Part shown: positions 46,892 through 55,515 of the stretch, in pieces
Layout: each line of letters starts with the position of its first letter
Numbering within the stretch: position 1 is the first letter of the stretch
Source of the DNA: Roseicyclus marinus
GTDB lineage: Bacteria; Pseudomonadota; Alphaproteobacteria; Rhodobacterales; Rhodobacteraceae
DNA: 60,000 nt
Direction of reading: 5' to 3'
Assembly (NCBI RefSeq): GCF_036322625.1
Contig: NZ_AP027266.1
Coordinates: 1 to 60,000 of the forward strand
The notes under the pieces: generated by a model
Databases searched by the model: none
Told to the model about the DNA's origin: nothing
What the model saw: only the letters and a program-made list of their open reading frames with translations
Position numbers and translations under genes: made by a program

Positions 46892-48075
46892 TGCTGGACG
46901 AGAACCGCAAACATTATGACGCGCTGGAGACGCGCAGCGCGGACGAGCGCGCCGCCGATCAGCTGGTGGGGGTGAACGCGCAGCTGGCCTCGCACGGGAT
47001 GGCGGCGCTGTCGTCGCTCGCGGACCTGGCGGGGCTGCCGGTTTTGCGCAAGTCCGAGCTGGTGGCGCGGCAGGCCGAGCAGCCGCCCTTTGGCGGATTG
47101 CCGGTCACGAATCTGGCCCATGTCTTCCAGAGCCCGGGGCCGATCTACGAGCCGGGCGGGGTCAGCCATGACTGGTGGCGGATGGGGCGGTTCCTGCATG
47201 CGGTGGGGATCGGACCGGGCGACGTGGTGCAGAATTGTTTCGGCTACCATCTGACGCCTGCGGGCATGATCTTCGAGAGCGGGGCGCGGGCCGTGGGGGC
47301 GGCAGTGCTGCCTGCGGGCGTGGGCCAGACCGAGTTGCAGGTGCGCGCGGCGCGCGATGTGGGCTGCACCGCCTATGCGGGCACGCCCGATTACCTGAAG
47401 GTGATTCTCGACAAGGCCGAGGAGATGGGGGTGGCCCTGTCCTTTACCCGCGCGGCCGTGGGCGGTGGCGCGCTGTTTCCATCGCTGCGCAAGGAATATG
47501 CCGATCGCGGGATTGCCTGTCTGCAATGCTATGCCACCGCCGACCTGGGCAATATCGCCTATGAGAGCGAGGCGATGGAGGGAATGATCGTCGACGAGGG
47601 CGTGATCGTGGAGATCGTGCGCCCCGGCACGGGCGACCCGGTCGCGCCGGGCGAGGTGGGCGAGGTGGTGGTGACCACGCTGAACCCCGATTACCCGCTG
47701 ATCCGCTTTGCGACCGGTGATCTGTCGGCGGTGATGCCGGGGGAAAGCCCCTGCGGGCGGACCAACATGCGGATCAAGGGCTGGATGGGGCGGGCCGACC
47801 AGACCACGAAGATCAAGGGCATGTTCGTGCGTCCCGAACAGGTGGCCGAACTGGTCGCGCGTCATCCCGAGGTCCGCCGCGCCCGCGTCATCGCGAGCCG
47901 CGAAGGCGAGATGGACGTGATGAAAGTGCAGGTCGAGGCCGAGGGGATCGGCGCGGCGGAATTGTCGGACAGCGTGGCCGCCGTGTTGAAACTGCGCGGG
48001 CAGGTGGAGATCGTGGCGCCCGGAAGCCTGCCCAATGACGGCAAGGTGATCGACGATCAACGAAAGTACGACTGA
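46891..48075 (+). CDS. PaaK-like adenylate-forming protein with degenerate P-loop
   Basis: A 394-aa protein of the phenylacetate-CoA ligase group, which makes acyl-CoA thioesters through acyl-AMP. C-terminal family sequences are LISF-like PLIRFATGDLSAVMPGESP, GWMGRADQTTKIKGMFVRP and DDGK-like NDGKVIDDQ. The Gly/Ser/Thr-rich ATP loop expected early in the protein is replaced by FQSPGPIYEPGGVSHDWWR. I recall this variant in other roseobacters, so it may be a subfamily feature. The start shares a base with the LivF stop; GTG at 46879 is an alternative. Confidence 0.83.
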   Translation: MLDENRKHYDALETRSADERAADQLVGVNAQLASHGMAALSSLADLAGLPVLRKSELVARQAEQPPFGGLPVTNLAHVFQSPGPIYEPGGVSHDWWRMGRFLHAVGIGPGDVVQNCFGYHLTPAGMIFESGARAVGAAVLPAGVGQTELQVRAARDVGCTAYAGTPDYLKVILDKAEEMGVALSFTRAAVGGGALFPSLRKEYADRGIACLQCYATADLGNIAYESEAMEGMIVDEGVIVEIVRPGTGDPVAPGEVGEVVVTTLNPDYPLIRFATGDLSAVMPGESPCGRTNMRIKGWMGRADQTTKIKGMFVRPEQVAELVARHPEVRRARVIASREGEMDVMKVQVEAEGIGAAELSDSVAAVLKLRGQVEIVAPGSLPNDGKVIDDQRKYD

Positions 48076-48157
48076 TCCGGACCGGGTGTTATCGGTTAAC
48101 CGGGGCGGGCCATGCTACCCCTCTGGCAAGATGAAACCCTAGCCGGAGACCTGTTCC

Positions 48158-49807
48158 ATGCGTGCCCTGTTGCCCGTCGCCCTGTGCCTGCTTGCCGCCC
48201 CTGCGGCGCTGGCCGATACCGCGCTGCTGATCGCCAATACGCGCCATGACCACGGCCAATCCTTGCGGCAGGCCGACGAGATCGCCGCGCTGGACCGGTC
48301 GTTGACCGAGGCCGGGTTCGAGGTGATCGTGGTCGAGAACGGCACCGCGGAGGCGATGGGCGCGGGGCTGTCGGCCTTGATCGAAGCGGGGGAGACCGAG
48401 CGGCTGTTCATCGCGCTGGCCGGCCATGTCGTGCGGTCGCAAAGGGGCACATGGATTCTCGGCACGGAGGCGGATGCGCCCGATCTTGCCAGCGTGGGGC
48501 GGCAGGGTCTGTCGCTTGACGTGATCCTGGAGGTTGCGGGGCAGGTGCCGGGGCGCTCCATCGTGCTGATCGGGACGGAGCCGCGCGGGATCGAGACGGG
48601 CGAGGGGCTGGGCCGGGGGCTGGGGCCGATCGATGCGCCGCAAGGTGTGACCGTGATCTCGGGTGCGCCGGACGATCTGGCGGAGTTCACGCGGGATGCG
48701 GTTCTGCGCCCCGGTGTCGATCTTGCCGCCGCCCTTGAGGCTGCGGGCAACCTGCGCAGCCACGGCTTTCTGTCGGCGGCCCTGCCGTTTCTGGGGGCGG
48801 AGGCGGATGTTCCCCCGCCTGCGGGTCCGTCGCCGGAGGAAACCGCCCTGTGGCAGGCGGCGCGGGATTTGAACACGGCGGGCGCTTATGACGCCTATCT
48901 CGTGCGCTATCCGCAAGGTGCCCATGCCGCGGAGGCGCGGACGGCACTGGCGGCCTTGGCCGCGCAACCGGTCGATCCGCTGGCCGAGGCCGAGGCGGTG
49001 GAGAGCGCGCTGAACCTGAACCGGGCGGCGCGTCAGCAGATCCAGCGCGATCTGACGATCCTCGATTACAACACGCGGGGGATCGACGGCATTTTCGGCC
49101 CCGGCACGCGCGGCGCGATCCGGGCGTGGCAGGAAGCGTCGGGGCAGGAGGCGACCGGGTTCCTGACGGAGCGGCAGATCGGGCGCTTGCGCGAGGCGGC
49201 GGCGCAGCGCGCGGCGGAACTGGAGGACGAGGCGCGGCGTCAGCGCGAGGCGCAGGAGCTGGCCGACCGCGCCTTTTGGCAGGCGATCGGGCAGGGACAG
49301 GACGAAGCGGGACTGCGCAGTTACCTCGAGCGGTTTCCACGCGGGCTTTATGCCGATGTCGCGCGCGCGCGGCTGGAGGATATCGAGGCGGCGCGGCGTG
49401 CGGAGGCGGAAGCCGAGGAGCGGGACGCCTGGGACGCGGTGCGGCGGGAGGATTCGGTCGGGGCCTACCGGAGCTATCTTCAAGCCTATCCGAGCGGCTT
49501 GTTCGTACCGGCCGCGCGGGCGCGGATCGCGGAGATCGAATCGGGTCTGAGCCCCGAGGCACAGGCCCGTGCCGAGCAGGTCGAGGCGGCGCTGAACCTT
49601 GCCCAGCCCGTGCGGGTGCTGGTCGAACAGCGCCTGGCGGCGGTGGGTCTTGATCCGGGGCGGGCCGATGGGGTGATCGACCGCCAGACGCGCATCGCGA
49701 TCCGGGCCTATCAGGAGGGGCGGGGATTGGCCCCGACGGGGTATCTGGACCAGATCACGGTCGTGCGGCTTTTGGCCGAGGCGATCGGTGGTCGTCTTTT
49801 CGATTGA
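48158..49807 (+). CDS. Secreted caspase-like pseudoenzyme with peptidoglycan-binding domains
   Basis: A 549-aa exported protein (Sec signal to about residue 20). Residues 20-190 have a caspase-like fold pattern: LLIANTRHDHGQ, then IALAGHVV carrying H90. The usual catalytic Cys position reads VLIGTEPRG instead of DACR. Two peptidoglycan_binding_1 domains follow (about 275-345, with DYNTRGIDGIFGPGTRGAIR; and 480-545). Between and before them are repeats with YLxRYPxGxxAxxARxRL. It is therefore likely a cell-wall-associated structural or sensing protein, not an active protease. Confidence 0.75.
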   Translation: MRALLPVALCLLAAPAALADTALLIANTRHDHGQSLRQADEIAALDRSLTEAGFEVIVVENGTAEAMGAGLSALIEAGETERLFIALAGHVVRSQRGTWILGTEADAPDLASVGRQGLSLDVILEVAGQVPGRSIVLIGTEPRGIETGEGLGRGLGPIDAPQGVTVISGAPDDLAEFTRDAVLRPGVDLAAALEAAGNLRSHGFLSAALPFLGAEADVPPPAGPSPEETALWQAARDLNTAGAYDAYLVRYPQGAHAAEARTALAALAAQPVDPLAEAEAVESALNLNRAARQQIQRDLTILDYNTRGIDGIFGPGTRGAIRAWQEASGQEATGFLTERQIGRLREAAAQRAAELEDEARRQREAQELADRAFWQAIGQGQDEAGLRSYLERFPRGLYADVARARLEDIEAARRAEAEAEERDAWDAVRREDSVGAYRSYLQAYPSGLFVPAARARIAEIESGLSPEAQARAEQVEAALNLAQPVRVLVEQRLAAVGLDPGRADGVIDRQTRIAIRAYQEGRGLAPTGYLDQITVVRLLAEAIGGRLFD

Positions 49808-49830
49808 GATAGGTGAGACGCACCGAAACG

Positions 49831-49855
49831 AAAAAGGCCGCCCAGAGGGGCGGCC
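49831..49855 (-). terminator. Rho-independent terminator of rpmJ
   Basis: On the minus strand GGCCGCCC pairs with GGGCGGCC across a 4-nt loop, followed by TTTTTCGTTTC. It lies 24 bp beyond the rpmJ stop. Confidence 0.85.
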
Positions 49856-49879
49856 CGTTTCAATCCTGCTTGCGCGGTC

Positions 49880-50005
49880 TCAGCCCTGGCGGGCCTTGTA
49901 CCGGCGCTGGGTCTTGTTGATCACGTAGACCCGGCCCTTGCGGCGCACGACGCGGCAGTCGCGATGGCGCTCTTTGAGCGAGCGGAGCGAGTTCTTGACC
50001 TTCAT
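49880..50005 (-). CDS. rpmJ: 50S ribosomal protein L36
   Basis: L36, 41 aa, of the longer form common in alphaproteobacteria. Translation gives [20 protein letters not shown] and ends [11 protein letters not shown]. It starts [11 protein letters not shown] and lacks the Zn-binding pattern of the short form, keeping only one Cys. A tRNA-Val gene is upstream on the same strand and a clear terminator follows. Confidence 0.95.
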   Translation of the reverse strand: MKVKNSLRSLKERHRDCRVVRRKGRVYVINKTQRRYKARQG

Positions 50006-50096
50006 GGCCTGTCTCCTTCGTCGCGGCGCGGCGATGCGCCTTGGGTTGCTGTCTGGCCCCGGATGGGACCGGCGAAATCTGTTCCCGTTTCCGGGA

Positions 50097-50171
<75 letters not shown>

Positions 50172-50339
50172 GATATCCCGTGAAGCGCCGCGCCCATGCC
50201 CAAGACCCTGAGGCCCGAGACGGTGGCGCACCGCTAGGGTGAGCGGTCTATAGAAGGATTGGGGGGGTGGTTCAAGGGCTTTTGGCTTGGCGGGAAATCC
50301 CGCTATATCATGGTGGGACAGAGCTTGAACGGAATGCGC

Positions 50340-51197
50340 ATGCACCCGCCCTATCGTGTTGATCGACCGCGCCGCATCCTGACGCCGGTGGTGGTGGCCT
50401 CGCCGCATTCGGGACGGCATTACCCCGCCGAATTCCTGCGCGCGAGCGTGCTGGACGAGCGCGCGATAAGGTCTTCGGAAGATGCCTTCATGGACATGCT
50501 GGTGGAGGAAGCACCGCGTCTTGGCGCGCCGGTGATCGCGGCGGAATATCCACGCGCCTGGCTCGATCTGAACCGCAGCCCGGAAGAGATGGACCCCGCC
50601 GTGGTCGAGGGCGTGGGACGGGTGGTGCAGACGCCGCGCATCTCGTCTGGGCTGGGGGTGATTCCCCGCGTGGTCGCCAATGGGCGCGCCATCTATCGCG
50701 GCAAGTTGAGCCGGGCTGAGGCGGAGGCGCGTATCGCGCAGGTCTGGCGGCCCTATCACGGGGCGCTCGATGGATTGCTGGGCGAGGCGGAGGCGGAATT
50801 CGGCGAATCCGTGCTGCTCGATTTCCATTCCATGCCGCATGAGGCGCTCGACAGCGTGAGCCGTCCCGGCCAGCGGCGGCCCGAAGTGGTGCTGGGGGAC
50901 CGGTTCGGGGCCTCGGCCTCGGGCGAGATCGTCGAGGCGCTGGAGGCGGGATTCGCGGCCGAGGGGCTTTGCGTGATCCGCAACGCGCCTTTTGCCGGGG
51001 CTTTCGTGACGCAGCATTACGGGCGACCGTCGCGCGGGCGTCATGCGGTGCAGGTCGAGATCGACCGGTCGCTGTACATGAACGAACGGACCCTGCGGCC
51101 CAATGCCGATTTCGACGCGGTCAAGCGGATCGTGACGCGGGTGATCGAGCGGGTGATCGCGGCGCGGCCCGGTCGGGTGGCGCTGGCTGCCGAATAG
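50340..51197 (+). CDS. N-formylglutamate amidohydrolase-family protein
   Basis: A roughly 285-aa protein of the HutG-type N-formylglutamate amidohydrolase family. The motifs VVASPHSGRHYP, SSEDAFMDMLVEEAP, DLNRSPEE and LLDFHSMPHE are typical, and EIDRSLYMNERTL lies in the C-terminal part. No other histidine-utilisation genes are nearby, so the histidine link is unproven and the substrate may differ. GGA 6 nt before the ATG at 50340 favours that start; 50334 and 50310 are possible. Confidence 0.85.
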   Translation: MHPPYRVDRPRRILTPVVVASPHSGRHYPAEFLRASVLDERAIRSSEDAFMDMLVEEAPRLGAPVIAAEYPRAWLDLNRSPEEMDPAVVEGVGRVVQTPRISSGLGVIPRVVANGRAIYRGKLSRAEAEARIAQVWRPYHGALDGLLGEAEAEFGESVLLDFHSMPHEALDSVSRPGQRRPEVVLGDRFGASASGEIVEALEAGFAAEGLCVIRNAPFAGAFVTQHYGRPSRGRHAVQVEIDRSLYMNERTLRPNADFDAVKRIVTRVIERVIAARPGRVALAAE

Positions 51198-51211
51198 GTG
51201 GTCAGGGCGGA

Positions 51212-51227
51212 GGGGGGCCAGCCCCCC
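51212..51227 (+). terminator. Small GC hairpin between convergent genes
   Basis: GGGGGG at 51212-51217 pairs with CCCCCC at 51222-51227 across a 4-nt loop, followed 27 nt later by the TATTTTGG repeat. Strength is uncertain. Confidence 0.4.
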
Positions 51228-51243
51228 GTCGCGTTCCGCGACT

Positions 51244-51273
51244 CCCCCCGGAGTATTTTGGAAAGCAAAGATG
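51244..51273 (+). repeat. Dispersed intergenic repeat GGAGTATTTTGGAAAGCAAAGATG (copy C)
   Basis: This is a variant of copies A and B with a CCCCCCGGAG leader, between the converging amidohydrolase and dinB genes. Confidence 0.7.
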
Positions 51274-51280
51274 GCGGGGG

Positions 51281-52534
51281 TCAGCGCAGGGCGCGGCCCT
51301 TGAGGATCGCGTCGTCACCGAAGCGTTTGCGGATCGCATCGGTGGCGCGTTCGGCGGCGGTGCGGCGGGCGGCCTGCGGATCGAGGAGGTCGCCTTCGCG
51401 GTCTGCGGTCGCGGCGGGGACGAGATCGGACAGGCCGACGCCGATGAGCCGGTAGGGATGTTGGTGATCGGTCTGGTCGTAAAGCGCGCGGGCGTTGCGG
51501 TAGATGCGATCGGCGATCTGGGTGCCGTCGGGCAGCGAGAAGCGGCGAGTCAGGAGCCGGAAATCGGCGCGCTTGAGCTTGAGCGTGATGGTGCGGCCGG
51601 CGAGCCCCTTGGCCTTGGCCCGGTCGGCGATCTTTTCCGACAGCCGCCAGATATGGCCGTCGAGCAGGTCGGGATCGGCGATGTCGTCGGCGAAAGTGGT
51701 TTCGTTGGAGATGGATTTCACCGCGCGGTCGCGGGCGACGCGGCGGTCATCCTGACCCCTCGCCAGGTGCCAGAGGCGGTCGCCCATGGCGCCGAAGCGG
51801 GCCTGGAGATCGGCGCGGTCCCAGCGGCGGAGGTCCGCGAAGCTGCGGATGCCGATCTTGTCGAGGCTGGCCTGCCCGGCGGCGCCGATGCCCCAGATCA
51901 TGCGCACGGGTTTGTCGCGCAGGAAATCCATGGTTTCGGCGCGGCCGATCACGGAAAAGCCGCGCGGCTTGTCGAGGTCGGAGGCGAGCTTGGCGAGGAA
52001 TTTGTTGTGCGACAGTCCGATGGAGCCGGTGATGCCCAGTTCGGTCTGCATCCGTTTGACGAGGCGGGCCAGAAGCACGGCGGGGGGCGCGCCATGCAGC
52101 CGCGCGGTGCCGGTGAGATCCATGAAGGCTTCGTCGAGCGAGAGGGGTTCGATGGCAGGGGTCAGATCCTCCATCATGGCGCGGATCTGGCGTGAGACCT
52201 CGGCATAGACCTCCATCCGGCCCCGGACCACCACCGCCTCTGGGCAGAGTTTGAGCGCCTGGAACATCGGCATGGCCGAGCGCACGCCCTTGATCCGGGC
52301 GATGTAGCAGGCGGTGGAGACGACCCCGCGCCGACCGCCGCCGATGATGACGGGTTTGTCGCGGAGGTCGGGATTGTCGCGTTTTTCGACCGAGGCGTAG
52401 AAGGCATCGCAATCCATATGGGCGATGGAGAGGTCCCAAAGCTCGGGATGGGCAATGAGGCGCGGGCTGGCGCAGGCCGGGCAGCGCCGCGCGCTGTCGA
52501 ATTGGGTCAGGCAATCGCGGCACAGGCTGGGCAT
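51281..52534 (-). CDS. dinB: DNA polymerase IV (Y-family) with N-terminal zinc ribbon
   Basis: DinB, 417 aa, is an error-prone translesion polymerase. Catalytic acidic residues are in HMDCDAFYASVE and PLSLDEAFMDLTG, with GIGLSHNKFLAKLASDL-like and GIGAAGQASLDKIGI motifs after them. About 30 extra N-terminal residues form two Cys pairs (CRDC and CPAC), a probable zinc ribbon that is absent from enterobacterial DinB. No LexA box of the alphaproteobacterial GTTC-N7-GTTC type is visible upstream. The ATG at 52534 starts just before the ribbon. Confidence 0.92.
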   Translation of the reverse strand: MPSLCRDCLTQFDSARRCPACASPRLIAHPELWDLSIAHMDCDAFYASVEKRDNPDLRDKPVIIGGGRRGVVSTACYIARIKGVRSAMPMFQALKLCPEAVVVRGRMEVYAEVSRQIRAMMEDLTPAIEPLSLDEAFMDLTGTARLHGAPPAVLLARLVKRMQTELGITGSIGLSHNKFLAKLASDLDKPRGFSVIGRAETMDFLRDKPVRMIWGIGAAGQASLDKIGIRSFADLRRWDRADLQARFGAMGDRLWHLARGQDDRRVARDRAVKSISNETTFADDIADPDLLDGHIWRLSEKIADRAKAKGLAGRTITLKLKRADFRLLTRRFSLPDGTQIADRIYRNARALYDQTDHQHPYRLIGVGLSDLVPAATADREGDLLDPQAARRTAAERATDAIRKRFGDDAILKGRALR

Positions 52535-52695
52535 GGGCGGATCATACCCGCGCCGACAGGGCGGCGGAAGGTGCTGCGGGGGAGGCACTTTCGGGAAATC
52601 CACCGGTCGCGCGCTGCATTTTCGCCTAGAATACCGGGGGAAGTGGTCGCATTATTTCGGCCATGAAACCCGAGGATCAACCCGCGAGGCCTGCC

Positions 52696-53583
52696 ATGGA
52701 TGCGCTGACCAACGAGATTTTTGGCGGGAGCCTCGTGGTGCTGCTGCTCGCGCTGTTCATCATACTGTGCATCTTTCTGGCGATCCGGATCGTGCCGCAA
52801 TCCGAACAGCATGTGGTCGAACGCTTCGGGCGGCTGAAATCGGTGCTGGGGCCGGGGATCAATTTCATCGTCCCCTTTCTGGACAAGGTGGCGCATCGGG
52901 TTTCGATCCTGGAGCGGCAATTGCCCAATGCGAGTCAGGATGCGATCACGCTCGACAACGTGTTGCTGGTGGTCGAGACGAGCGTGTTCTACCGCGTGCT
53001 GGAGCCCGAAAAGACCGTCTACCGGATCCGCGACGTGGATGCGGCGATTGCCACGACGGTTGCGGGGATCGTCCGGGCCGAGATCGGCAAGATGGAACTG
53101 GACGAGGTGCAATCGAACCGCGCCAGCCTGATCGCGAGGATCAAGGAAAGCGTCGAGGGCGCGGTGAATGATTGGGGGATCGAGGTGACGCGGGCCGAGA
53201 TCCTGGATGTGGGTCTGGACCAGGCGACACGGGACGCGATGTTGCAGCAGCTCAACGCCGAACGGGAGCGGCGGGCCGCCGTGACCCGGGCAGAGGGGCA
53301 GAAGCGAGCGGTGGAACTGGCCGCCGATGCGGAGCTTTACGCAGCCCGCCAGCAGGCCGAGGCGCGCCGGGTCGAAGCCGATGCCGAAGCCTATGCCACG
53401 GGCGTCGTGGCCGAGGCCATCGCCAAGGGCGGGCTTGAGGCGGTGCAATACAATGTCGCCCTGGAACAGGTGCGCGCCATTGCGCAGGTCGCCAAGGGGC
53501 AGGGAAGCCAGACGATCATCGTGCCCGCCGATGCGGTGGATGCCTTTGGCAAGGCGTTCCAGATGCTCAAGGGGCGTGGCTGA
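52696..53583 (+). CDS. SPFH/band-7 membrane protein (QmcA-like)
   Basis: A 295-aa stomatin-like protein with one N-terminal membrane helix (SLVVLLLALFIILCIFLAI), an SPFH domain (QSEQHVVERFGRLKSVLGPG to about 210) and an Ala/Glu-rich coiled coil with QQAEARRVEADAEAYATG. Such proteins form large ring-shaped assemblies that organise membrane microdomains or modulate FtsH. The ATG at 52696 has GAGG 6 nt upstream; 52663 lacks a site. It overlaps the nfeD start by one base. Confidence 0.87.
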   Translation: MDALTNEIFGGSLVVLLLALFIILCIFLAIRIVPQSEQHVVERFGRLKSVLGPGINFIVPFLDKVAHRVSILERQLPNASQDAITLDNVLLVVETSVFYRVLEPEKTVYRIRDVDAAIATTVAGIVRAEIGKMELDEVQSNRASLIARIKESVEGAVNDWGIEVTRAEILDVGLDQATRDAMLQQLNAERERRAAVTRAEGQKRAVELAADAELYAARQQAEARRVEADAEAYATGVVAEAIAKGGLEAVQYNVALEQVRAIAQVAKGQGSQTIIVPADAVDAFGKAFQMLKGRG

Positions 53584-53852
53584 TGTGGTGGGCGGCCTGG
53601 TGGGTCTGGGGTGCCGCTGCGGTGGCGCTCGCGATCGGGGAAACGCTGCTGCCGGGCTTTGTCCTGTTGGGATTCGCGCTGGGCGCGGGCGTGGTGGCGG
53701 GATTGCTGGCCCTGGGCCTGTCGGTATCCCTGCCGGGTCTTTTGCTGGTCTTTGCAGTGGTGTCGCTGGGATCGTGGCTGGTGCTGCGGCGCTGGGCCGG
53801 GGTCTACCGGGGGCAGGTGAAGACCTTTGACCGGGACATCAACGAGGATTGA
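53583..53852 (+). CDS. NfeD-like short membrane protein
   Basis: An 89-aa protein with two to three hydrophobic helices (WVWGAAAVALAIGETLLPGF, LGFALGAGVVAGLLALGL) and a short cytosolic tail. It is a short NfeD-type partner of the SPFH gene to which it is coupled by TGATG. The usual OB-fold C-terminal domain appears truncated or absent. Confidence 0.78.
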   Translation: MWWAAWWVWGAAAVALAIGETLLPGFVLLGFALGAGVVAGLLALGLSVSLPGLLLVFAVVSLGSWLVLRRWAGVYRGQVKTFDRDINED

Positions 53853-53883
53853 GCGCGGTCAGCCCGTGCGGTGAGATGCCCGT

Positions 53884-54597
53884 TCAGGGCAATTCGGACA
53901 GGATCGCGCGGGCGGCGGCGGCGGGGTCTTCGGCCTGCCAGACGGGGCGGCCCACCACGATGTGATCGGCGCCTGCGGCGATGGCGGCGGCGGGTGTCGC
54001 GATCCGTTTCTGGTCACCCTTGTCGCTGCCCGAGGGGCGCACACCCGGTGTGACGATCAGCCGACCTGCGGATTGCGGCAGGGCGCGGATCATCGCCGCC
54101 TCGTGCGGGGAGGCGATCACGCCATCGGCCCCGGCCTCGAAGGCGCGGGTGGCGCGGGTGGTCACGATCTCGGCCATGTCGCCCGGCACGATCAGGTTCG
54201 CATCCAGATCGGCGCGGTCGTTCGAGGTGAGGATCGTCACCGCAAGGATTTTCAGATCCTTGCCCGATGCGCCCTGTTTGGCGGCGGCGACCACCTGCGG
54301 GTCGCCATGGACGGTCAGGAAATCGAGGTCATAGGCCGCGATCCCGCGCACGGCCTTTTCCACGGTCGCGCCGATGTCGAAGAATTTCATGTCGAGAAAG
54401 ATGCGCTTGCCATGTTCCTGCTTGAGTTCATTGGCGAGTGCGAGGCCGCCACCGGTCAGCATGCCCAGCCCGATCTTGTAGAACGAGACCGCGTCGCCGA
54501 TCCGTTCGGCCATTGCCAGACCCTGAAGGGCGTTGTCGACGTCGAGGGCGACGATCAGGCGGTCATCTGCGGGGGGCGTGGCAAGGGGCCGGGACAT
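53884..54597 (-). CDS. pyrF: Orotidine-5'-phosphate decarboxylase
   Basis: PyrF, 237 aa, converts OMP to UMP in pyrimidine synthesis. The catalytic segment IFLDMKFFDIGATVEKAV contains the DxKxxD tetrad, with VALDVDN near the start and VTPGVRPSGSDKGDQKRI near the end. The length is typical. It converges with nfeD and diverges from the hypothetical gene downstream. Confidence 0.95.
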   Translation of the reverse strand: MSRPLATPPADDRLIVALDVDNALQGLAMAERIGDAVSFYKIGLGMLTGGGLALANELKQEHGKRIFLDMKFFDIGATVEKAVRGIAAYDLDFLTVHGDPQVVAAAKQGASGKDLKILAVTILTSNDRADLDANLIVPGDMAEIVTTRATRAFEAGADGVIASPHEAAMIRALPQSAGRLIVTPGVRPSGSDKGDQKRIATPAAAIAAGADHIVVGRPVWQAEDPAAAARAILSELP

Positions 54598-54648
54598 GGA
54601 GCGATACCTCTGGCTGGATCGGGTCGTCCCTGACCCGCAGGTGATCGC

Positions 54649-54677
54649 TTGTCAACAGGCGCTGCCGGTGCTGATAT
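54649..54677 (+). promoter_or_regulatory. Candidate sigma-70-type promoter
   Basis: TTGTCA at 54649-54654 and TGATAT at 54672-54677 are 17 bp apart. The start site would be only 6-24 bp before the candidate start codons of the downstream gene, so the leader is short or absent. Confidence 0.5.
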
Positions 54678-54695
54678 CGTGCAAGTGCCGTGAGT

Positions 54696-55481
54696 ATGAG
54701 TGTGACGATGCGGATTTCGATCGAGTATGAACGCCCTGCGGATGGGCCCGGTTCGGGGCCGGTCACGGTGGGATGGCTGCGCGACATCCAGAAGGGTGGG
54801 GTTCTGTATGATCCGCCCGAGCGTCTGGTCAGCCGCGACGTGAGCCGCACGCATGCCAAATCCGCCGCGCGCTGTCCGGCGGTGATCCAGATGGAAAGCC
54901 GGTATTTCCAGGTCTCGTGCCCCTTTGACCTGCGGCTGGGGTTCACGCGGGACGCCGAGGGCAAGCCGGCCCTGGTGAACCGCGCGGGGACAGGATCGGC
55001 GATCCGGGGGTCCAAGATCGCCGGGCTGGTCAGCCTCGTGAACGAGGTGGAGTGGCGCTATCCCGACAGGCCGACGATCCAGTTGAATCTGCCCTATATC
55101 TTTCTGGCCGATGAGCCGGTCCATATCACGCAGCTTGCGCCCTTTCTGCATTACCGGCCCGACCCCTTGCCGGGCACGATTTTCGGTGGGCGCTTTCCGA
55201 TCAGCCTGTGGCCCCGGCCGCTGATGTGGGCCTTCGAATGGCATGATCCGTCGCGCGACATCGTTTTGCGGCGGGGGGAGCCGTTGTTCTATGTCCAGTT
55301 CGAGGCGGACAATCCCGCCCGGCCGATCCAGTTGGTCGAGGCCGACATGACGCCGGAGGTCAGGGCCTATATCGATCACATATCGGGTGCGGTGAATTAC
55401 GTCTCGCAGACCTTTTCACTGTTCAAGGCGGCAGAGGCGGCGCGGCCCGCGCGGCTGGTGGTTCCCAAGCGCGGGGGGTGA
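54696..55481 (+). CDS. Conserved-looking hypothetical protein
   Basis: A 261-aa soluble protein of unknown function with no signal or membrane helix. The middle has QVSCPFDLRLGFTRDAEGKP and NLPYIFLADEPVHITQLAPF, then WAFEWHDPSRDIVLRRGEPL; the pattern of Trp, Phe and Pro resembles DUF6065-type proteins only weakly. The start is unclear: GTG 54690, ATG 54696 and ATG 54708 are all in frame, and the predicted promoter leaves almost no leader. Confidence 0.6.
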   Translation: MSVTMRISIEYERPADGPGSGPVTVGWLRDIQKGGVLYDPPERLVSRDVSRTHAKSAARCPAVIQMESRYFQVSCPFDLRLGFTRDAEGKPALVNRAGTGSAIRGSKIAGLVSLVNEVEWRYPDRPTIQLNLPYIFLADEPVHITQLAPFLHYRPDPLPGTIFGGRFPISLWPRPLMWAFEWHDPSRDIVLRRGEPLFYVQFEADNPARPIQLVEADMTPEVRAYIDHISGAVNYVSQTFSLFKAAEAARPARLVVPKRGG

Positions 55482-55515
55482 CAGGCGCTTTTGCGGGGGA
55501 GGAGGCGTATCGCGA

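Noticed and set aside
52535..52695. LexA-regulated SOS promoter in the dinB/SPFH gap
   Set aside because: I looked for GTTC-N7-GTTC and GAAC-N7-GAAC and saw none.
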